This document shows positions 54,615-61,731 of a stretch of 64,000 nt of DNA, piece after piece. Position 1 is the first letter of the stretch; each line of letters begins with the position of its first letter. A program made the translations under genes and the position numbers. Under the pieces are notes generated by a model. That model saw nothing but the letters and a program-made list of their open reading frames with translations. It searched no databases and was not told where the DNA came from. This DNA comes from Azoarcus sp. CIB (GTDB taxonomy: Bacteria > Pseudomonadota > Gammaproteobacteria > Burkholderiales > Rhodocyclaceae). Where the stretch lies: contig NZ_CP011072.1 in assembly GCF_001190925.1 (NCBI RefSeq), positions 434,001 through 498,000 on the forward strand, in the 5' to 3' direction.

Positions 54615-54660
54615 GGCGCGCGCGAGGAAAGTGCAGCAGGGCGCTTTCCTCGCGCGCGCC
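54615..54660 (-). terminator. Very strong hairpin after the TonB receptor gene
   Basis: GGCGCGCGCGAGGAAAG (54615-54631) and CTTTCCTCGCGCGCGCC (54644-54660) form a perfect 17-bp stem with a 12-nt loop, starting five bases after the receptor stop. No T-run on the minus strand, but it is placed as a transcript 3' end or attenuation stem between the receptor and ubiB. Confidence 0.6.
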
Positions 54661-54665
54661 TGCGC

Positions 54666-56711
54666 TCAGAACGGCACGCGCACGCCCAGCGTCAGGTTGC
54701 GCCCCATCAGCGGCGCTGCGTTCTTGATGAAGGACGTGTGGCTGAACGCGAGTTCGTCGCCGAGGTTCGTCGCCTTCACGTAGACCTGGAAGGGTTGCGC
54801 GCCGAAGCGCCCGCTGTAGCTCGCGGCGAGGTTCACCATGGTGTAGCCGGGCGTGCTGCTTTCGAATGCGGCGACCTGGTCCTGACGGCCGACGCGGTAC
54901 CACTCCAGCTCCCCGTCCCAGCCCTGCCAGCGGGCGTCGAGGCGCATGCCGACGCGATGCGCGGGGATGCGCGGCAGGTCGCGATCGCCGGCGCCGCCGT
55001 CGAAGCGCGCGCGCACGTAATCGCCGAACAGCGTCACGCCGAAGATCGCATCGAGGCGCTGGCGGATCTGCCCTTCGACGCCGGTGAACACCGCGTCGCG
55101 CTGTGCGTACTCGACCAGCTGCAGGCCTTCGAGCGCATCCAGCGTGCGCGCGAAGATGAAGTCCGACACGCGATTGCGGTAGACGGCGGCGCTGAAGGTC
55201 GTATCGCCGGCCGTCTTGCGCAGGCTGAGGTCGATGTTGTGCGAGGTCTCGGCCTTCAGGTCGGCGTTGCCGCGCTCGAAGGTCGCGGTGGCCAGGTGCA
55301 GGCCGTCGGCGTACAGCTCCTCGGCGGTCGGCAGGCGCTGCGCACGCGACAGCGACAGGCCCAGCGCGTAGCCCGGCACGACGTTCCACACCGTGCCGAG
55401 CGAGAGCGAGCTGCCGTCGTGGCTGCGGTCGCGCGCGGCGGCATCGACGTCGATATCCTGCCATTCGCGCCGCAGGCCGGCCTCGAAGCGCCAGTCGCCA
55501 GCCGTGTACTCCTCGACCAGGAAGGCGCCGTCCTTGCGCGTGAGCGTAGGCGGCACGTAGGCCTCTTCGCCCAGCGCGCGGAAGTCGCGCCGCGAGGTCT
55601 GCAGGCCGAGCACTCCGCGCCATCCCGCGAGGGGAGCGTGCTCGAGCTCGATGCGGCCGTCGTGGGCGCGGTTGCGGAAGGTCGTCGCGATGGTGTCTTC
55701 CTCGACTTCGTGATGGCGGTAGTCGGTGTGGCTCGCACGCAGGCGCAGGCGCGTGAAGCCGGCGAAGGGCTCCAGATATTCGCCGCGCAGGTCCCAGCGC
55801 TCGCTGTCGAGCTTCACGACCGGCACGCCGCCTTCTTCCTCCTCTTCTTCCTCGTGTTCGGGGCACACGAGTGCATTGCCGTCCGTCGCGCATTCCTCGA
55901 TGCCGTGGGCGTGGCCGGGCAGGCCGTAATCGTTGCGCTGGTGCGTGTACGCGAGTCCGAGATAGCCGCGCGCGCCGACCCACGACAGGCCCAGGCTGCC
56001 GGTTTCCGTCTCGTTGAAGCTGCCGTCGACGCGGCGTCCGCCGACCCAGCCGTCGCCGACGCGGTAGTCGCGCGCGTCGCGCTTCAAGCCTTCGGCATGG
56101 ACGGCGAAATTGCCGCTACCGGCGGTCAGTTCGAACGCGCCCGCGGCTTCCCGCGCCGCGCTGTTGCCGCGCAGCTCCACGCTGCCCTCGACGCCGCGGG
56201 CGGGGATCGCCATCGGGATCTTGCGGTCGAGCACGTTCACGACGCCGCCGATCGCGCCGCCGCCATAGGCGAGCGCCGACGGGCCGCGCAGCACCTCGAT
56301 CTGTTCGGCGAGCATCGGCTCGGATGCGATCGCGTGGTCCGGGCTCACCGTCGAGGCGTCGATAATCTCGGCGCCGTCGGACAGCACCTTCACGCGCGCC
56401 GCGTCCATGCCGCGGATCACCGGCCGACTCGCGCCGGCGCCGAAGGGGCTGGCACTGATGCCGGGCTCGCGCGCGAGCGTCTCGCCCAGCGTGGCGTCGC
56501 GCCGCAGCACGAGTTCCTTGCCTGCGAGCACGGAGACGGGCGTGCTCATCGCATCGCTGCCGAGAGAGAGGGCGCTCGCCGAGACCGTCACGGTCGGCAG
56601 TTCGGTCGTTTCCGCGGCAGCCGCGGCGAACGGCAGCCCGCCGAAGGCGAGCAGCAGCGACAGCGCGACTGGGCGGCGCAGGGGGAGTGCAGGATTCTGT
56701 CTGGTGTTCAT
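54666..56711 (-). CDS. znuD: TonB-dependent outer-membrane receptor, ZnuD-like (zinc uptake)
   Basis: 681 residues, signal peptide (SLLLAFGGLPFAAAAAE). Plug domain residues ~35-165: ELPTVTVSASALSLGSDAMSTPVSVL and GLRGPSALAYGGGAIGGVVNVLDR; the rest is a beta-barrel ending in a C-terminal Phe (NLTLGVRVPF). Residues ~265-294 form an insertion rich in His, Cys and Glu (GHAHGIEECATDGNAL, then CPEHEEEEEEEGG), the kind of metal-binding loop found in ZnuD zinc receptors. ATG 56711 follows GGAAAG. Substrate assignment as zinc is an inference from the loop and group similarity. Confidence 0.85.
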   Translation of the reverse strand: MNTRQNPALPLRRPVALSLLLAFGGLPFAAAAAETTELPTVTVSASALSLGSDAMSTPVSVLAGKELVLRRDATLGETLAREPGISASPFGAGASRPVIRGMDAARVKVLSDGAEIIDASTVSPDHAIASEPMLAEQIEVLRGPSALAYGGGAIGGVVNVLDRKIPMAIPARGVEGSVELRGNSAAREAAGAFELTAGSGNFAVHAEGLKRDARDYRVGDGWVGGRRVDGSFNETETGSLGLSWVGARGYLGLAYTHQRNDYGLPGHAHGIEECATDGNALVCPEHEEEEEEEGGVPVVKLDSERWDLRGEYLEPFAGFTRLRLRASHTDYRHHEVEEDTIATTFRNRAHDGRIELEHAPLAGWRGVLGLQTSRRDFRALGEEAYVPPTLTRKDGAFLVEEYTAGDWRFEAGLRREWQDIDVDAAARDRSHDGSSLSLGTVWNVVPGYALGLSLSRAQRLPTAEELYADGLHLATATFERGNADLKAETSHNIDLSLRKTAGDTTFSAAVYRNRVSDFIFARTLDALEGLQLVEYAQRDAVFTGVEGQIRQRLDAIFGVTLFGDYVRARFDGGAGDRDLPRIPAHRVGMRLDARWQGWDGELEWYRVGRQDQVAAFESSTPGYTMVNLAASYSGRFGAQPFQVYVKATNLGDELAFSHTSFIKNAAPLMGRNLTLGVRVPF

Positions 56712-56884
56712 CGTTCTTTCCAAAAAATGGGCGTTCGCCGTGCGCAGGCGAACGCGGCCGACGCGCGCCGCATGCGGTCGCGTGCCGGGGACTGCTGTTC
56801 AGGCGGCAGGCCGTATCCGGTCGTGCCGAACCCCCTGGCTGCGCGCAGGGCGGGCTCGGTCCGGGCGGCTACGGGGCGGCCGGG

Positions 56885-57346
56885 CTACGAAAGGTGAAAG
56901 GGGGATGGGGCCCAGGCCCGAGGGATGGCTGCGGGCGGGGCGCGGCAGCGCGGCGCAAGGTCGTCGCAGGCGGGGCTGTCGACCGAACGGAACGCGGCCG
57001 GGGCAAGGGCTGCGCCGGACGCGACGGGTGGCTTGTCGCGGTCGGCGAGCGGAAGGTCGATGCCGCCGAAGGACAGGCAGTCGACGCAGTAGGCGAGGTG
57101 GCGCGCGCCGTCGTCGGTGTCGAAGCGGGCGCGCTCCCCGCTGCGGGCCGCGGAGACTTCCGCGGTGTGGCTGATGACGTGCGTGAGGGCCGCGCCCTGC
57201 ACGAGCACCAGCGCCAGCGCGAGGCACAGCCGGAGCGCGAACGCCAGCGGCGCGCGCGCGAAGCTTCGGCGAGCGGCGGACGGGCGCGACAGGAGGCCGG
57301 CAGGCGTCCTGCCCGTCGAGGCGGACGGCGCGGGGCGGACGGGCAT
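56885..57346 (-). CDS. DUF2946-like small membrane-anchored protein
   Basis: 153 residues. One N-terminal hydrophobic segment (LAFALRLCLALALVLVQGAALTHVISH) followed by a Cys/His-containing part (HLAYCVDCLSFGGIDLPL), the typical pattern of DUF2946 proteins. They often accompany metal TonB receptors, as here with the ZnuD-like gene downstream in the same direction (173 bp). A metal-related role is inferred only from that association. Confidence 0.7.
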   Translation of the reverse strand: MPVRPAPSASTGRTPAGLLSRPSAARRSFARAPLAFALRLCLALALVLVQGAALTHVISHTAEVSAARSGERARFDTDDGARHLAYCVDCLSFGGIDLPLADRDKPPVASGAALAPAAFRSVDSPACDDLAPRCRAPPAAIPRAWAPSPFHLS

Positions 57347-57463
57347 GGGCCGGCGATTCTAGGGGGTGCCGTCGATCGCTGCAACTATGTTGCGTTTGTG
57401 AGTATCGTGCGGCGCAAATCCGTGCCGCGGTGCATGCGCGTCGGGTGTCGTCGGGTGATCCGC

Positions 57464-57469
57464 TATAAT
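57464..57469 (+). promoter_or_regulatory. -10 box upstream of argS
   Basis: Perfect TATAAT about 28 bp before the argS ATG, preceded by CCGC. No good -35 was identified 17 nt upstream. It lies in the 151-bp divergent spacer between the DUF2946-like gene and argS. Confidence 0.5.
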
Positions 57470-57497
57470 CGCGCGTTTAGTTTCTTCTCCGAGTGCC

Positions 57498-59276
57498 ATG
57501 AGCGCCGATCCGAAAGTCTCCGATCCCAAAGTCCTGCTCGCCGACCTGCTGCGTGCCGCGCTGAAAAGCGTCGCCCCCGATCTGACCGAAACCCCGATCC
57601 AGCTCGAACGCCCCAAGCAGGCCGGTCACGGCGACTTCGCCACCAACCTCGCGCTGCAGCTCGCCAAGCCGCTGCGCCGCAGTCCGCGCGACCTCGCGAA
57701 CATGCTGCTCGCCGAGTTGCCGGCCTCGCCGCTGGTCGCGAAGACCGAGGTGGCCGGCGCCGGCTTCATCAATTTCACCCTCGCCTCGGGCGCGAAGACC
57801 GCCGTCGTCGCCGACGTGCTCGCGCGCGGCGCGGAATTCGGCCGCGGCGCGCGACTCGGCTCCAAGGTGCAGGTCGAGTTCGTGTCGGCCAACCCGACCG
57901 GGCCGCTGCACGTCGGCCACGGCCGCGGTGCGGCCTACGGCGCCTCGCTGTCCGCGGTGCTCGACTTCGCCGGTTTTGATGTCACGCGCGAGTACTACAT
58001 CAACGACGCCGGCCGGCAGATGGACATCCTTGCGCTGTCGACCTGGCTGCGCTACCTCGCCTTCCACGGCATCGAGATCGACTTCCCGCCGAACGCCTAC
58101 CAGGGCGACTACGTCATCGACATGGCGCGCGAGATGCACGAAGGGCACAAGGACCGCTTCGCCAAGGTCACGATTGCCCAGATCCTCGACGGCGCGCCGG
58201 GCCTGCCCGCGCCCGAGCGCAAGGACGACGAGGCCAAGGAGCAGCGCGAGACGCACCTCGATGCGCTGATCGCCAACGCCAAGCGGCTGCTCGGCGAGGA
58301 CTACCCCTTCGTGCATGGCTTCGCGCTCAACGAGCAGCTCGGCGACGGCCGCGAGGACCTGCACGAGTTCGGCGTGCATTTCGACAAGTGGTTCTCCGAG
58401 CAGAGCCTGTTCGACACCGGCCTGGTCGAACGCGTGGTGACCGAGCTCGAGAAGCGCGGCCACATCTACGCGCAGGACGGCGCCAAGTGGTTCCGCTCCA
58501 CCGCCTTCGGCGACGAGAAGGACCGCGTCGTGCAGCGCGACAACGGCCTGTATACATACTTCGCGTCCGACATCGCCTACCACCTGAACAAGTACGAGCG
58601 CGGTTTCGATCGCGTCATCGACATCTGGGGCGCCGACCACCACGGCTACATCCCGCGCGTGAAGGGTGCGATCGCCGCGCTGGGCCTGCCACCGGAGAAG
58701 CTCGACGTGTCGCTGGTGCAGTTCGCGGTGCTGTACCGCAACGGCCAGAAGGCCGCGATGTCGACCCGCTCGGGCGAATTCGTGACGCTGCGCGAGCTGC
58801 GCCGCGAAGTCGGCAACGACGCGTGCCGCTTCTTCTACGTGCTGAGGAAGAGCGACCAGCACCTCGACTTCGACCTCGACCTCGCCAAGAGCCAGAGCAA
58901 CGAGAACCCGGTGTACTACGTGCAGTATGCGCACGCGCGCGTCTGTTCGGTGCTGCAGCAGTGGGGCGGCGAAGTCGGCGAGCTGGCCGCGGCCGACCTC
59001 GCGCGTCTGGAGAATGAGCGCGAACTGGCCCTGTGCGCGCGCCTGGGCACCTTCGCCGAGCTGATCCAGAGCGCCGCTGCCGACTACGCGCCGCACCAGA
59101 TCGCGTTCTACCTCAAGGACCTCGCCGGTGAGTTCCACAGCTGGTACAACGCCGAGCGCATGCTGGTCGACGACGAGGCCGTGAAGCTCGCGCGCCTGGC
59201 GCTCGCCGCCGCCGTGCGTCAGGTGCTCGCCAACGGCCTCGCGCTGCTGGGCGTGTCGGCGCCGCAGTCGATGTGA
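57498..59276 (+). CDS. argS: Arginyl-tRNA synthetase
   Basis: 592 residues, class I tRNA synthetase. N-terminal additional domain, then the HIGH-type motif in NPTGPLHVGHGRGAAYG, the KMSK equivalent in KAAMSTRSGEFVTLREL and the C-terminal anticodon domain ending LALLGVSAPQSM. It attaches arginine to tRNA-Arg. Start ATG 57498. It leads a group with the SPOR protein gene 15 bp later, possibly co-transcribed. Confidence 0.97.
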   Translation: MSADPKVSDPKVLLADLLRAALKSVAPDLTETPIQLERPKQAGHGDFATNLALQLAKPLRRSPRDLANMLLAELPASPLVAKTEVAGAGFINFTLASGAKTAVVADVLARGAEFGRGARLGSKVQVEFVSANPTGPLHVGHGRGAAYGASLSAVLDFAGFDVTREYYINDAGRQMDILALSTWLRYLAFHGIEIDFPPNAYQGDYVIDMAREMHEGHKDRFAKVTIAQILDGAPGLPAPERKDDEAKEQRETHLDALIANAKRLLGEDYPFVHGFALNEQLGDGREDLHEFGVHFDKWFSEQSLFDTGLVERVVTELEKRGHIYAQDGAKWFRSTAFGDEKDRVVQRDNGLYTYFASDIAYHLNKYERGFDRVIDIWGADHHGYIPRVKGAIAALGLPPEKLDVSLVQFAVLYRNGQKAAMSTRSGEFVTLRELRREVGNDACRFFYVLRKSDQHLDFDLDLAKSQSNENPVYYVQYAHARVCSVLQQWGGEVGELAAADLARLENERELALCARLGTFAELIQSAAADYAPHQIAFYLKDLAGEFHSWYNAERMLVDDEAVKLARLALAAAVRQVLANGLALLGVSAPQSM

Positions 59277-59291
59277 TCGCCGGAGAGCTCC

Positions 59292-59873
59292 GTGAGTCGT
59301 GACCGCAAGCCCAGCAGGAAATCGAACCGGCCGGCGAAGAGCCGTGGCGGCGTAGTCGTCGGCATCTTCATCGGACTGGTGCTCGGCGCATTGTTCGCAG
59401 CCGGCGCGGCGTGGTATTTCACGCGCAATTCGCCCTTCCAGACGCCCGCTGCGCCGGCGCCCGCTGCGGCACGTCCGCCTGCGGCCGATCAGTCGCCGGC
59501 CTCGTTGCCGGGCAAGCCGGGTGACCGTCCGGTCGTGAAGCCGGACTTCGAGTTCTACAAGATCCTGCCGCAGGGCGAAGGCGCGCCGACCGAGAGCAAG
59601 CCCGCGACGCCCGCCGCCGCAACACCGGCCGCGCCCGAGAAGCTCTACCTGCAGATCGGGGCATTCGAAAATCCGGCCGAGGCTGACAACCTGAAGGCCA
59701 AGCTCGCGCTGAGCGGCATCGAGGCGAGTGCCCAGCGCGCGCAGCTGGCCGACGGCCGCACGATGCACCGCGTACGCATCGGCCCCTTCGCCAAGCCCGA
59801 AGACATGAACCCGGTGCGCGCGCGCCTGTCCGAAGCCGGCTTCACCGCGACGGTCGTGAAGGCCAACCCGTGA
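59292..59873 (+). CDS. SPOR-domain cell-division/peptidoglycan-binding protein
   Basis: 193 residues. Short cytoplasmic basic end, one membrane helix (GGVVVGIFIGLVLGALFAAGAAWYF), a Pro/Ala-rich linker and a C-terminal SPOR domain (KLYLQIGAFENPAEADNLKAKLALSG, MHRVRIGPFAKPEDMNPVRARL). SPOR domains bind denuded septal glycans. Start is GTG 59292 with GGAG upstream. FtsN-like topology, but not long enough to call FtsN. Confidence 0.9.
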   Translation: MSRDRKPSRKSNRPAKSRGGVVVGIFIGLVLGALFAAGAAWYFTRNSPFQTPAAPAPAAARPPAADQSPASLPGKPGDRPVVKPDFEFYKILPQGEGAPTESKPATPAAATPAAPEKLYLQIGAFENPAEADNLKAKLALSGIEASAQRAQLADGRTMHRVRIGPFAKPEDMNPVRARLSEAGFTATVVKANP

Positions 59874-59972
59874 GGGTTCGCCGGTGCGTAACGTCGGATA
59901 TGCTGAAAAGATTTCGGGAACAACTTGCAGGGTCTGCCGTCTGAGACCCTGTCATCCACTCGGGAGTATTGA

Positions 59973-60614
59973 ATGAATCGTCGTGCCGCACTCAAGCAAC
60001 TGTCCGCCCTGTCCGCCCTCTCCGTTCTTGGCGGCGCTGCCTGGGCCCAGAAGTCCGGCCAGCCGTTCCAGACCCTGGCGACCAAGGTGGCGACCGAAGT
60101 CCCGGGCAAGATCGAGGTGATCGAGTTCTTCTCGTACGGCTGCCCGCACTGCCACGACTTCGAGCCGCTGCTCAACACCTGGACGAAGTCGCTGCCGGCC
60201 GACGTCAATTTCATCAAGGTGCCGATCACCTTCAACCGCGCCGAATGGACCAACCTCGCGCGCATCTACTACACGCTCGACGCGATGGGCGAGGCGGGCA
60301 AACATGGCGCGGCCGTGTTCGCCGCGATCCATGAACAGAAGCGCCAGCTGCAGAAGGAAGACGTGCTGCTCGAATGGATCGGCAGCGTCACCGACTCGAA
60401 GCGTTTCAGCGACACCTGGAAGTCCTTCGGCGTGCAGTCGCGCCTGCAGCGCGCGAACCAGATCGCCGCCGCCTACCGCGTCAGCGGCGTGCCGATGATG
60501 GCCGTCGACGGCCGCTTCATGGTCTCGGCCTCGACCGCCGGCAGCCACGAGGGCATGCTCAAGACCGTCAGCGAGCTGGTTGCGCGCGCGCGCTCGGAGA
60601 AGGGCAAGGGCTGA
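59973..60614 (+). CDS. dsbA: Thiol:disulfide interchange protein DsbA
   Basis: 213 residues, signal peptide MNRRAALKQLSALSALSVLGGAAWA with two arginines near the start. Active-site SYGCPHCHDFEP and cis-proline loop SGVPMMAVDGRF. Oxidises cysteine pairs of exported proteins. ATG 59973 follows CGGGAG. The signal has a twin-arginine look but lacks the full motif. Confidence 0.95.
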   Translation: MNRRAALKQLSALSALSVLGGAAWAQKSGQPFQTLATKVATEVPGKIEVIEFFSYGCPHCHDFEPLLNTWTKSLPADVNFIKVPITFNRAEWTNLARIYYTLDAMGEAGKHGAAVFAAIHEQKRQLQKEDVLLEWIGSVTDSKRFSDTWKSFGVQSRLQRANQIAAAYRVSGVPMMAVDGRFMVSASTAGSHEGMLKTVSELVARARSEKGKG

Positions 60615-60658
60615 TCGGCCCGTCGCGGGACGCTTTCGCGCCCGCGCTGCCCATATTC

Positions 60659-61471
60659 GTGAAGCACGCTACCCGACCTGCTTCCTGCGCAAGTCCGGCT
60701 CCGGCCGGACTTCGCGTTTTTCTGACCGGCGCGTCCAGCGGCCTCGGCCAGGCCTTCGCGCGCCATTACGCCGCGCGCGGAGCACAACTGGGTCTCGTCG
60801 CACGGCGCGCGGATGCGCTGGCGCAACTGGCCGCCGAGCTGCCCGGCGAGCATCTCGCGCTGCCGGCCGACGTCGGCGATGGCGATGCCTTGGCACGGGC
60901 GGCGGAAACCTATCTCGCGCAGGTCGGCGTGCCCGACATCGTCATCGCCAATGCGGGCGTGTCGGTCGGCACGCTCACCGAATGCCCCGAAGACCTGCAG
61001 GCCTTCGAGCGCGTCATGCGCACCAATGTGAACGGCATGGTCGCGAGCTTCCAGCCCTTCGTCGAGGCGATGCGCCGGCGCGGCTCGGGGCGGCTCGTCG
61101 GCATCGCCTCGGTCGCCGGCATCCGCGGCCTGCCCGGGGCGGGTGCGTACAGCGCGTCCAAGGCCGCCGCGATCGCCTACCTCGAAAGCCTGCGCGTCGA
61201 ACTGCGCGGCAGCGGCGTGCGCGTGGTGACGCTCGCGCCCGGCTACATCGCGACGCCGATGACCGCCGTGAACCAGTATCCGATGCCCTTCATGCTGCAC
61301 GCCGACGAGGCCGCGCGGCGCATGGCGAAGGTCATCGATGCGGGCCGCGGCTATGCCGTCGTGCCGTGGCAGATGGGCGTCGTCGCGCGCGTGCTGCGTG
61401 CGCTGCCGAACCCGGTGTTCGACGCCCTGTTCGCCCGCGCCGGACGCAAGCCGCGCGGGCTGCCGCTGTAG
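60659..61471 (+). CDS. Short-chain dehydrogenase/reductase
   Basis: About 270 residues. NAD(P) motif LTGASSGLGQAFARHYAARG, NAGVSVGTL, catalytic Ser in GIASVAGIRG and YSASKAAAIAYLESLRVELR (Tyr-x3-Lys). Start is a GTG at 60659 (KHATRPASCASP follows); the first clear similarity begins at LRVFLTGAS, so the start is uncertain. Downstream of dsbA by 44 bp, same direction. Substrate unknown. Confidence 0.85.
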   Translation: MKHATRPASCASPAPAGLRVFLTGASSGLGQAFARHYAARGAQLGLVARRADALAQLAAELPGEHLALPADVGDGDALARAAETYLAQVGVPDIVIANAGVSVGTLTECPEDLQAFERVMRTNVNGMVASFQPFVEAMRRRGSGRLVGIASVAGIRGLPGAGAYSASKAAAIAYLESLRVELRGSGVRVVTLAPGYIATPMTAVNQYPMPFMLHADEAARRMAKVIDAGRGYAVVPWQMGVVARVLRALPNPVFDALFARAGRKPRGLPL

Positions 61472-61512
61472 CGGCCCTACAGGCACTTCCGCCAAGGCAA
61501 CCGCACGCGCTT

Positions 61513-61625
61513 CCGTAGGGCGGGAGGAGCGCAGCGCATCCCGCCAAAACTGCGCGTGGTCACGCCCGACGTTCGCGTGGCGGCTCAGTTGACACATTCG
61601 GCCTTCGGCTCCTCCCGCCCTACGG
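61513..61625. repeat. Paired REP-like inverted elements
   Basis: CCGTAGGGCGGGAGGAGC at 61513-61530 and its exact complement GCTCCTCCCGCCCTACGG at 61608-61625: perfect 18-bp arms separated by 77 nt. The left copy continues as GCAGCGCATCCCGCC to make a REP-type hairpin by itself. This fills the 260-bp gap between the SDR and gdhB; nothing else was recognised there. Confidence 0.75.
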
Positions 61626-61731
61626 GCCTTCCCCGCGGCACGCGATGCGGGTATGGTTGCCCGGATAAGGTGGGCGGTTGCCCGACTGGTCGGCCTGTCG
61701 CGGCGCAGCCCCCGTCACGCGGGAGACAGCG

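Noticed and set aside
52951-55983. 1010-codon minus-strand open frame spanning ubiB and the TonB receptor
   Set aside because: Runs in a different frame through both real genes and is Arg/Pro-rich; shadow.
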